Shown in pieces: positions 46,475 through 58,200 of a stretch of DNA of 64,000 nt. A model generated the notes under the pieces. It saw only the letters and a list, made by a program, of their open reading frames with translations, made no database searches and was not told the DNA's origin. Location of the stretch: NCBI GenBank assembly GCA_022605405.1, contig JABYQQ010000015.1, positions 1,265,148 through 1,329,147 on the forward strand, read 5' to 3'. The position numbers and the translations under genes were made by a program. This stretch comes from Earliella scabrosa. Lineage: Eukaryota; Basidiomycota; Agaricomycetes; Polyporales; Polyporaceae. The first letter of the stretch is position 1; every line of letters begins with the position of its first letter.

Positions 46475-49182
46475 ATCAGCGGGGTTGGAATTTGCCGACT
46501 GATCCGACCGTCCATATATGGAGCAACCTGCCTTTCTGAGACGCATGTCTCAAAATGGACAAGTATACCCGATATGGACGCACTCAAGCGCCAGCGTTTC
46601 TTCCGTCCTCGTTCTCCTCGTCCAGGGCGCATCCATATCTTCTGACCCGGCTATCCCTCTGTAATACTATAAGACATTCGATACATCGTTGGGTACTCAT
46701 ACTATGCGCAAAAATCCTCACTCCTTTACTCTCCAACCCACCTGCCACTGAGACTTGAGTCCTAATCACCTCCCACCATTGACGTTAACGACACACACGG
46801 AGGAAGGTCCTGCTCCTCATTAGCACTTCTTCTGAACCTCATCTTAGCCTCTGGACGGTGCCAGTGAAGTCCAGCGCAGCCTCTCTCCAACTTGAACAGT
46901 CTCAAGCACCCTTCCCTCGTTCTCCTGGTTCATTCTGGATATCTCGTCATACCTGATCTCCCAGAGTGTAATGCCGGCAGCTGGGACCATTCAGACCACC
47001 GATGTGAGGGGCTCCGTCGCTCCTTTCATGTTTCTGGAGCCAGAGCTCGGAGTACTCCGGATACTAGCCGTGAATGTTGCCGAAGCTACGCGATTGAGCA
47101 GGAGAGGATAGATGACGTTTCAACTGGTGTAATTGGCCCATTCTATAGGCATACGTAGCGTAGCACGGCGGAGGAATAGGAAAGACGCAGAAGACGCCCG
47201 AGACGCGTCGTGGACGCGTCGACGTGTATAGATCTTGACGCGGTGTCGGAGATCAAAATTGTGCTGACAAACTCAGATTTCGACCCTCTCGGTTCAAGCC
47301 CGGATTTGAAAGCAGACTAACGCAGGGCGTACGGGCAGAAAAAACATGGACAAGTTCGCGACGAGCCTCAGGCGCTCGCCGTATCCCTCACGTGCTTCGC
47401 GCCCCCAGCGCTCTGCCAGTGGCAGTGCCCATTGCCCGCTCGCTCTGCTCGATTCCCTCGCGCGATACGAGCTGCTTTCGTTCCTTTCCGTTCCTCTCGC
47501 TCTTCTTCCGTCCGCGCGAGTGCTGCAGTATGCCCCGGTATCTCCTCGTTGCTTGTCGCATTCTCTGCACTCTCGACCAGCCTCCTCTCGCGACGTTCAC
47601 CTGAAAACTCATCGATCTCCTGCCGGCCTTTCGGCACCCAGCATCTGTGGCCCAGAACGATCGCGGTCACGTCGGTGGACAGCCTGAGGGGAGAACAGGA
47701 CGAGGGGATGGGCGGCGGTAGAAGAAGCTCGAGGACAAGGACGAGGGGGAGCGCATTCGTGAGGTCTGGGCCTTAGAGGTGCGCACTTGCTGCTTGTGTC
47801 TTTAACTGCTCTTCCCTTCCGCACCTCCACATGCCGTCTCCAGCGGCGACGATGTCTGCGGACGGATGTCGACGCCCGCTCTACCCGTTCCTCACTATAA
47901 ACATATGGGGCGTGACGCTCCTATCCCTCACTCACATCGTCTTCTTTCAAGCAGGTCCCCTCGGTTGTAAGTTATTGAGGGACCTCACAGCGCGTCTCGA
48001 GGACGGCGAGAACGACTTTGACGACACCTAGGTTCCCGTCTTTTGCGAAGCGCAGCCCAGACAGGATTAATGTCCTCCCTCTCCCCAATAGTGAGTCATC
48101 AGGCCTTGAGAGTCGAGGAGCGTGGCGGTGGGCAGACGTCACGGTAAGTCTTTCCATTTCCGCGTGAAGAAGCTCTAACCCTGCACGCATGTCCCCCTCT
48201 ATCGCGTACGTGTAGGCGATCGTTCTGACTGGCGCTTTGCTTCTACAAGCAGACCTCCTTGAAATGCTATGACCCCTCGCCAATCCGCTCCTGACCTTTG
48301 TTCTGCACTGGAACAGGACATCCATGCCCTTCGATCGCGTACTACCCGACGACGGGCTTGAGGACCCACTCAAGAACCCCGCGCTGTCACGCACGCGCAT
48401 CTCGCGTGCAGAGACATACGCGCATCGCGTTGCGGAGCAGATGGCGTTCCTGCGCTAATGTTCATCGAGCTCATCCACGACGCGCCCCCTCCTCATCCTA
48501 CCCGTCCTCCTCACACCTGCCAAGCCCGTTTGGATTCTCACTGGTACGAGGAGAGTCGAGCGGCGGTATTGGGGCGTTGACCGCTCGGAGATGTCTCGTT
48601 CCGTTTGGGTAGCCGGCAATGAGGCAGGTCTTGAACGCTTGAGGGGCTCAGTTTCGAAGGTCGGGTGCGGTGTTACATCTGGTGTCCGCCTCCGTATGAT
48701 GATCTCCGAGACGGCGGAGGTGCTTATCTTGTGGTGGCATCTGTCGTGCCCTGAAGCTGATGCGTCATTGACATATTAAGTACCTTGCTAGAGCACCGAG
48801 GTCATACTCCGTCATGTCAATGTACCCCGACTGTCACGACCCGTCGTATTTGGCCAAAACCGCTGTGCTGTACCAGGGAGCGCACGCGTCCCGCTCAGCC
48901 TCTGTCTCGGCATGCACGAGAACCGCGATGGGTTCGTTCACGGGCGACTCCTGTATGGGTGCATTCACCAGAAACCAGATGCTCAGCGGGTACCGTATTG
49001 CGGCGCGCAGGGGGTTAGCGTTTACGACGATCTTTGTGGGCTGCTGACTTAATGCGGAAGATGGGCTGGAGGGGGGATATAGGTAGCTAGTCCGTCCATG
49101 AACCATCGGGGAGCTGGTAGTCGATGAAGAGTTCCAGTAAGAACCATGTCACCATGGTCTCTCAGGAGATCTGTCTGTGTGT
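46475..49182. other. Unassigned region left of the satellite
   Basis: No gene is supported. Frames at 47346-47687 and 47831-48031 (the latter with a GVTLLSLTHIVFFQAGPLG segment) and the 78-codon ATG frame at 48814-49047 are isolated and show no family motif. GC is somewhat lower between 46640 and 46800. Confidence 0.4.
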
Positions 49183-49285
49183 GGTTGTGTAGTATGATAT
49201 CATATACTTGAATGTCTTGTAAATGTGTATTCTGATTGTAATGTATTCAATGTGTATTTATGACCAATAGTTAATAAAGTGTTAG
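49183..49285 (+). other. AT-rich boundary segment next to the satellite
   Basis: About 100 bases of markedly AT-rich sequence (TGATATCATATACTTGAATG and similar) directly abut the satellite. It contains AATAAA at 49273-49278, eight bases before the repeat identity starts. It could be the 3' end of a transcript or an AT-rich junction typical of array edges. Confidence 0.4.
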
Positions 49286-52200
49286 CGACGGTCGGAGTGT
49301 GACGGGTTGAAGTGTTGGGTAAACGAGGTAAGCGTTGGGTAAACGAGTCAGAGGGCGAGGGTTGAAGTGTTGGGTTGACGCGTTAGTGTGCGAGGGTTGA
49401 AGCGTTGAGGACGAGGGTCAGAGCGTCGGGTTGACGTGTTAGAGACGAGTTGAAGCGTCAGGGTGACGTGTTAGGGACGACGGCTAGAGTGTTAGTGTGC
49501 GACGTTAGAGCGCTGGGTTAACGCGTTAGAGAGCGAGAGTTGAAGCGTTAGGGACGACGGTCGGAGTGTGACGGGTTGAAGTGTTGGGTAAACGAGGTAA
49601 GCGTTGGGTAAACGAGTCAGAGGGCGAGGGTTGAAGTGTTGGGTTGACGCGTTAGTGTGCGAGGGTTGAAGCGTTGAGGACGAGGGTCAGAGCGTCGGGT
49701 TGACGTGTTAGAGACGAGTTGAAGCGTCAGGGTGACGTGTTAGGGACGACGGCTAGAGTGTTAGTGTGCGACGTTAGAGCGCTGGGTTAACGCGTTAGAG
49801 AGCGAGAGTTGAAGCGTTAGGGACGACGGTCGGAGTGTGACGGGTTGAAGTGTTGGGTAAACGAGGTAAGCGTTGGGTAAACGAGTCAGAGGGCGAGGGT
49901 TGAAGTGTTGGGTTGACGCGTTAGTGTGCGAGGGTTGAAGCGTTGAGGACGAGGGTCAGAGCGTCGGGTTGACGTGTTAGAGACGAGTTGAAGCGTCAGG
50001 GTGACGTGTTAGGGACGACGGCTAGAGTGTTAGTGTGCGACGTTAGAGCGCTGGGTTAACGCGTTAGAGAGCGAGAGTTGAAGCGTTAGGGACGACGGTC
50101 GGAGTGTGACGGGTTGAAGTGTTGGGTAAACGAGGTAAGCGTTGGGTAAACGAGTCAGAGGGCGAGGGTTGAAGTGTTGGGTTGACGCGTTAGTGTGCGA
50201 GGGTTGAAGCGTTGAGGACGAGGGTCAGAGCGTCGGGTTGACGTGTTAGAGACGAGTTGAAGCGTCAGGGTGACGTGTTAGGGACGACGGCTAGAGTGTT
50301 AGTGTGCGACGTTAGAGCGCTGGGTTAACGCGTTAGAGAGCGAGAGTTGAAGCGTTAGGGACGACGGTCGGAGTGTGACGGGTTGAAGTGTTGGGTAAAC
50401 GAGGTAAGCGTTGGGTAAACGAGTCAGAGGGCGAGGGTTGAAGTGTTGGGTTGACGCGTTAGTGTGCGAGGGTTGAAGCGTTGAGGACGAGGGTCAGAGC
50501 GTCGGGTTGACGTGTTAGAGACGAGTTGAAGCGTCAGGGTGACGTGTTAGGGACGACGGCTAGAGTGTTAGTGTGCGACGTTAGAGCGCTGGGTTAACGC
50601 GTTAGAGAGCGAGAGTTGAAGCGTTAGGGACGACGGTCGGAGTGTGACGGGTTGAAGTGTTGGGTAAACGAGGTAAGCGTTGGGTAAACGAGTCAGAGGG
50701 CGAGGGTTGAAGTGTTGGGTTGACGCGTTAGTGTGCGAGGGTTGAAGCGTTGAGGACGAGGGTCAGAGCGTCGGGTTGACGTGTTAGAGACGAGTTGAAG
50801 CGTCAGGGTGACGTGTTAGGGACGACGGCTAGAGTGTTAGTGTGCGACGTTAGAGCGCTGGGTTAACGCGTTAGAGAGCGAGAGTTGAAGCGTTAGGGAC
50901 GACGGTCGGAGTGTGACGGGTTGAAGTGTTGGGTAAACGAGGTAAGCGTTGGGTAAACGAGTCAGAGGGCGAGGGTTGAAGTGTTGGGTTGACGCGTTAG
51001 TGTGCGAGGGTTGAAGCGTTGAGGACGAGGGTCAGAGCGTCGGGTTGACGTGTTAGAGACGAGTTGAAGCGTCAGGGTGACGTGTTAGGGACGACGGCTA
51101 GAGTGTTAGTGTGCGACGTTAGAGCGCTGGGTTAACGCGTTAGAGAGCGAGAGTTGAAGCGTTAGGGACGACGGTCGGAGTGTGACGGGTTGAAGTGTTG
51201 GGTAAACGAGGTAAGCGTTGGGTAAACGAGTCAGAGGGCGAGGGTTGAAGTGTTGGGTTGACGCGTTAGTGTGCGAGGGTTGAAGCGTTGAGGACGAGGG
51301 TCAGAGCGTCGGGTTGACGTGTTAGAGACGAGTTGAAGCGTCAGGGTGACGTGTTAGGGACGACGGCTAGAGTGTTAGTGTGCGACGTTAGAGCGCTGGG
51401 TTAACGCGTTAGAGAGCGAGAGTTGAAGCGTTAGGGACGACGGTCGGAGTGTGACGGGTTGAAGTGTTGGGTAAACGAGGTAAGCGTTGGGTAAACGAGT
51501 CAGAGGGCGAGGGTTGAAGTGTTGGGTTGACGCGTTAGTGTGCGAGGGTTGAAGCGTTGAGGACGAGGGTCAGAGCGTCGGGTTGACGTGTTAGAGACGA
51601 GTTGAAGCGTCAGGGTGACGTGTTAGGGACGACGGCTAGAGTGTTAGTGTGCGACGTTAGAGCGCTGGGTTAACGCGTTAGAGAGCGAGAGTTGAAGCGT
51701 TAGGGACGACGGTCGGAGTGTGACGGGTTGAAGTGTTGGGTAAACGAGGTAAGCGTTGGGTAAACGAGTCAGAGGGCGAGGGTTGAAGTGTTGGGTTGAC
51801 GCGTTAGTGTGCGAGGGTTGAAGCGTTGAGGACGAGGGTCAGAGCGTCGGGTTGACGTGTTAGAGACGAGTTGAAGCGTCAGGGTGACGTGTTAGGGACG
51901 ACGGCTAGAGTGTTAGTGTGCGACGTTAGAGCGCTGGGTTAACGCGTTAGAGAGCGAGAGTTGAAGCGTTAGGGACGACGGTCGGAGTGTGACGGGTTGA
52001 AGTGTTGGGTAAACGAGGTAAGCGTTGGGTAAACGAGTCAGAGGGCGAGGGTTGAAGTGTTGGGTTGACGCGTTAGTGTGCGAGGGTTGAAGCGTTGAGG
52101 ACGAGGGTCAGAGCGTCGGGTTGACGTGTTAGAGACGAGTTGAAGCGTCAGGGTGACGTGTTAGGGACGACGGCTAGAGTGTTAGTGTGCGACGTTAGAG

Positions 52201-55200
52201 CGCTGGGTTAACGCGTTAGAGAGCGAGAGTTGAAGCGTTAGGGACGACGGTCGGAGTGTGACGGGTTGAAGTGTTGGGTAAACGAGGTAAGCGTTGGGTA
52301 AACGAGTCAGAGGGCGAGGGTTGAAGTGTTGGGTTGACGCGTTAGTGTGCGAGGGTTGAAGCGTTGAGGACGAGGGTCAGAGCGTCGGGTTGACGTGTTA
52401 GAGACGAGTTGAAGCGTCAGGGTGACGTGTTAGGGACGACGGCTAGAGTGTTAGTGTGCGACGTTAGAGCGCTGGGTTAACGCGTTAGAGAGCGAGAGTT
52501 GAAGCGTTAGGGACGACGGTCGGAGTGTGACGGGTTGAAGTGTTGGGTAAACGAGGTAAGCGTTGGGTAAACGAGTCAGAGGGCGAGGGTTGAAGTGTTG
52601 GGTTGACGCGTTAGTGTGCGAGGGTTGAAGCGTTGAGGACGAGGGTCAGAGCGTCGGGTTGACGTGTTAGAGACGAGTTGAAGCGTCAGGGTGACGTGTT
52701 AGGGACGACGGCTAGAGTGTTAGTGTGCGACGTTAGAGCGCTGGGTTAACGCGTTAGAGAGCGAGAGTTGAAGCGTTAGGGACGACGGTCGGAGTGTGAC
52801 GGGTTGAAGTGTTGGGTAAACGAGGTAAGCGTTGGGTAAACGAGTCAGAGGGCGAGGGTTGAAGTGTTGGGTTGACGCGTTAGTGTGCGAGGGTTGAAGC
52901 GTTGAGGACGAGGGTCAGAGCGTCGGGTTGACGTGTTAGAGACGAGTTGAAGCGTCAGGGTGACGTGTTAGGGACGACGGCTAGAGTGTTAGTGTGCGAC
53001 GTTAGAGCGCTGGGTTAACGCGTTAGAGAGCGAGAGTTGAAGCGTTAGGGACGACGGTCGGAGTGTGACGGGTTGAAGTGTTGGGTAAACGAGGTAAGCG
53101 TTGGGTAAACGAGTCAGAGGGCGAGGGTTGAAGTGTTGGGTTGACGCGTTAGTGTGCGAGGGTTGAAGCGTTGAGGACGAGGGTCAGAGCGTCGGGTTGA
53201 CGTGTTAGAGACGAGTTGAAGCGTCAGGGTGACGTGTTAGGGACGACGGCTAGAGTGTTAGTGTGCGACGTTAGAGCGCTGGGTTAACGCGTTAGAGAGC
53301 GAGAGTTGAAGCGTTAGGGACGACGGTCGGAGTGTGACGGGTTGAAGTGTTGGGTAAACGAGGTAAGCGTTGGGTAAACGAGTCAGAGGGCGAGGGTTGA
53401 AGTGTTGGGTTGACGCGTTAGTGTGCGAGGGTTGAAGCGTTGAGGACGAGGGTCAGAGCGTCGGGTTGACGTGTTAGAGACGAGTTGAAGCGTCAGGGTG
53501 ACGTGTTAGGGACGACGGCTAGAGTGTTAGTGTGCGACGTTAGAGCGCTGGGTTAACGCGTTAGAGAGCGAGAGTTGAAGCGTTAGGGACGACGGTCGGA
53601 GTGTGACGGGTTGAAGTGTTGGGTAAACGAGGTAAGCGTTGGGTAAACGAGTCAGAGGGCGAGGGTTGAAGTGTTGGGTTGACGCGTTAGTGTGCGAGGG
53701 TTGAAGCGTTGAGGACGAGGGTCAGAGCGTCGGGTTGACGTGTTAGAGACGAGTTGAAGCGTCAGGGTGACGTGTTAGGGACGACGGCTAGAGTGTTAGT
53801 GTGCGACGTTAGAGCGCTGGGTTAACGCGTTAGAGAGCGAGAGTTGAAGCGTTAGGGACGACGGTCGGAGTGTGACGGGTTGAAGTGTTGGGTAAACGAG
53901 GTAAGCGTTGGGTAAACGAGTCAGAGGGCGAGGGTTGAAGTGTTGGGTTGACGCGTTAGTGTGCGAGGGTTGAAGCGTTGAGGACGAGGGTCAGAGCGTC
54001 GGGTTGACGTGTTAGAGACGAGTTGAAGCGTCAGGGTGACGTGTTAGGGACGACGGCTAGAGTGTTAGTGTGCGACGTTAGAGCGCTGGGTTAACGCGTT
54101 AGAGAGCGAGAGTTGAAGCGTTAGGGACGACGGTCGGAGTGTGACGGGTTGAAGTGTTGGGTAAACGAGGTAAGCGTTGGGTAAACGAGTCAGAGGGCGA
54201 GGGTTGAAGTGTTGGGTTGACGCGTTAGTGTGCGAGGGTTGAAGCGTTGAGGACGAGGGTCAGAGCGTCGGGTTGACGTGTTAGAGACGAGTTGAAGCGT
54301 CAGGGTGACGTGTTAGGGACGACGGCTAGAGTGTTAGTGTGCGACGTTAGAGCGCTGGGTTAACGCGTTAGAGAGCGAGAGTTGAAGCGTTAGGGACGAC
54401 GGTCGGAGTGTGACGGGTTGAAGTGTTGGGTAAACGAGGTAAGCGTTGGGTAAACGAGTCAGAGGGCGAGGGTTGAAGTGTTGGGTTGACGCGTTAGTGT
54501 GCGAGGGTTGAAGCGTTGAGGACGAGGGTCAGAGCGTCGGGTTGACGTGTTAGAGACGAGTTGAAGCGTCAGGGTGACGTGTTAGGGACGACGGCTAGAG
54601 TGTTAGTGTGCGACGTTAGAGCGCTGGGTTAACGCGTTAGAGAGCGAGAGTTGAAGCGTTAGGGACGACGGTCGGAGTGTGACGGGTTGAAGTGTTGGGT
54701 AAACGAGGTAAGCGTTGGGTAAACGAGTCAGAGGGCGAGGGTTGAAGTGTTGGGTTGACGCGTTAGTGTGCGAGGGTTGAAGCGTTGAGGACGAGGGTCA
54801 GAGCGTCGGGTTGACGTGTTAGAGACGAGTTGAAGCGTCAGGGTGACGTGTTAGGGACGACGGCTAGAGTGTTAGTGTGCGACGTTAGAGCGCTGGGTTA
54901 ACGCGTTAGAGAGCGAGAGTTGAAGCGTTAGGGACGACGGTCGGAGTGTGACGGGTTGAAGTGTTGGGTAAACGAGGTAAGCGTTGGGTAAACGAGTCAG
55001 AGGGCGAGGGTTGAAGTGTTGGGTTGACGCGTTAGTGTGCGAGGGTTGAAGCGTTGAGGACGAGGGTCAGAGCGTCGGGTTGACGTGTTAGAGACGAGTT
55101 GAAGCGTCAGGGTGACGTGTTAGGGACGACGGCTAGAGTGTTAGTGTGCGACGTTAGAGCGCTGGGTTAACGCGTTAGAGAGCGAGAGTTGAAGCGTTAG

Positions 55201-58200
55201 GGACGACGGTCGGAGTGTGACGGGTTGAAGTGTTGGGTAAACGAGGTAAGCGTTGGGTAAACGAGTCAGAGGGCGAGGGTTGAAGTGTTGGGTTGACGCG
55301 TTAGTGTGCGAGGGTTGAAGCGTTGAGGACGAGGGTCAGAGCGTCGGGTTGACGTGTTAGAGACGAGTTGAAGCGTCAGGGTGACGTGTTAGGGACGACG
55401 GCTAGAGTGTTAGTGTGCGACGTTAGAGCGCTGGGTTAACGCGTTAGAGAGCGAGAGTTGAAGCGTTAGGGACGACGGTCGGAGTGTGACGGGTTGAAGT
55501 GTTGGGTAAACGAGGTAAGCGTTGGGTAAACGAGTCAGAGGGCGAGGGTTGAAGTGTTGGGTTGACGCGTTAGTGTGCGAGGGTTGAAGCGTTGAGGACG
55601 AGGGTCAGAGCGTCGGGTTGACGTGTTAGAGACGAGTTGAAGCGTCAGGGTGACGTGTTAGGGACGACGGCTAGAGTGTTAGTGTGCGACGTTAGAGCGC
55701 TGGGTTAACGCGTTAGAGAGCGAGAGTTGAAGCGTTAGGGACGACGGTCGGAGTGTGACGGGTTGAAGTGTTGGGTAAACGAGGTAAGCGTTGGGTAAAC
55801 GAGTCAGAGGGCGAGGGTTGAAGTGTTGGGTTGACGCGTTAGTGTGCGAGGGTTGAAGCGTTGAGGACGAGGGTCAGAGCGTCGGGTTGACGTGTTAGAG
55901 ACGAGTTGAAGCGTCAGGGTGACGTGTTAGGGACGACGGCTAGAGTGTTAGTGTGCGACGTTAGAGCGCTGGGTTAACGCGTTAGAGAGCGAGAGTTGAA
56001 GCGTTAGGGACGACGGTCGGAGTGTGACGGGTTGAAGTGTTGGGTAAACGAGGTAAGCGTTGGGTAAACGAGTCAGAGGGCGAGGGTTGAAGTGTTGGGT
56101 TGACGCGTTAGTGTGCGAGGGTTGAAGCGTTGAGGACGAGGGTCAGAGCGTCGGGTTGACGTGTTAGAGACGAGTTGAAGCGTCAGGGTGACGTGTTAGG
56201 GACGACGGCTAGAGTGTTAGTGTGCGACGTTAGAGCGCTGGGTTAACGCGTTAGAGAGCGAGAGTTGAAGCGTTAGGGACGACGGTCGGAGTGTGACGGG
56301 TTGAAGTGTTGGGTAAACGAGGTAAGCGTTGGGTAAACGAGTCAGAGGGCGAGGGTTGAAGTGTTGGGTTGACGCGTTAGTGTGCGAGGGTTGAAGCGTT
56401 GAGGACGAGGGTCAGAGCGTCGGGTTGACGTGTTAGAGACGAGTTGAAGCGTCAGGGTGACGTGTTAGGGACGACGGCTAGAGTGTTAGTGTGCGACGTT
56501 AGAGCGCTGGGTTAACGCGTTAGAGAGCGAGAGTTGAAGCGTTAGGGACGACGGTCGGAGTGTGACGGGTTGAAGTGTTGGGTAAACGAGGTAAGCGTTG
56601 GGTAAACGAGTCAGAGGGCGAGGGTTGAAGTGTTGGGTTGACGCGTTAGTGTGCGAGGGTTGAAGCGTTGAGGACGAGGGTCAGAGCGTCGGGTTGACGT
56701 GTTAGAGACGAGTTGAAGCGTCAGGGTGACGTGTTAGGGACGACGGCTAGAGTGTTAGTGTGCGACGTTAGAGCGCTGGGTTAACGCGTTAGAGAGCGAG
56801 AGTTGAAGCGTTAGGGACGACGGTCGGAGTGTGACGGGTTGAAGTGTTGGGTAAACGAGGTAAGCGTTGGGTAAACGAGTCAGAGGGCGAGGGTTGAAGT
56901 GTTGGGTTGACGCGTTAGTGTGCGAGGGTTGAAGCGTTGAGGACGAGGGTCAGAGCGTCGGGTTGACGTGTTAGAGACGAGTTGAAGCGTCAGGGTGACG
57001 TGTTAGGGACGACGGCTAGAGTGTTAGTGTGCGACGTTAGAGCGCTGGGTTAACGCGTTAGAGAGCGAGAGTTGAAGCGTTAGGGACGACGGTCGGAGTG
57101 TGACGGGTTGAAGTGTTGGGTAAACGAGGTAAGCGTTGGGTAAACGAGTCAGAGGGCGAGGGTTGAAGTGTTGGGTTGACGCGTTAGTGTGCGAGGGTTG
57201 AAGCGTTGAGGACGAGGGTCAGAGCGTCGGGTTGACGTGTTAGAGACGAGTTGAAGCGTCAGGGTGACGTGTTAGGGACGACGGCTAGAGTGTTAGTGTG
57301 CGACGTTAGAGCGCTGGGTTAACGCGTTAGAGAGCGAGAGTTGAAGCGTTAGGGACGACGGTCGGAGTGTGACGGGTTGAAGTGTTGGGTAAACGAGGTA
57401 AGCGTTGGGTAAACGAGTCAGAGGGCGAGGGTTGAAGTGTTGGGTTGACGCGTTAGTGTGCGAGGGTTGAAGCGTTGAGGACGAGGGTCAGAGCGTCGGG
57501 TTGACGTGTTAGAGACGAGTTGAAGCGTCAGGGTGACGTGTTAGGGACGACGGCTAGAGTGTTAGTGTGCGACGTTAGAGCGCTGGGTTAACGCGTTAGA
57601 GAGCGAGAGTTGAAGCGTTAGGGACGACGGTCGGAGTGTGACGGGTTGAAGTGTTGGGTAAACGAGGTAAGCGTTGGGTAAACGAGTCAGAGGGCGAGGG
57701 TTGAAGTGTTGGGTTGACGCGTTAGTGTGCGAGGGTTGAAGCGTTGAGGACGAGGGTCAGAGCGTCGGGTTGACGTGTTAGAGACGAGTTGAAGCGTCAG
57801 GGTGACGTGTTAGGGACGACGGCTAGAGTGTTAGTGTGCGACGTTAGAGCGCTGGGTTAACGCGTTAGAGAGCGAGAGTTGAAGCGTTAGGGACGACGGT
57901 CGGAGTGTGACGGGTTGAAGTGTTGGGTAAACGAGGTAAGCGTTGGGTAAACGAGTCAGAGGGCGAGGGTTGAAGTGTTGGGTTGACGCGTTAGTGTGCG
58001 AGGGTTGAAGCGTTGAGGACGAGGGTCAGAGCGTCGGGTTGACGTGTTAGAGACGAGTTGAAGCGTCAGGGTGACGTGTTAGGGACGACGGCTAGAGTGT
58101 TAGTGTGCGACGTTAGAGCGCTGGGTTAACGCGTTAGAGAGCGAGAGTTGAAGCGTTAGGGACGACGGTCGGAGTGTGACGGGTTGAAGTGTTGGGTAAA

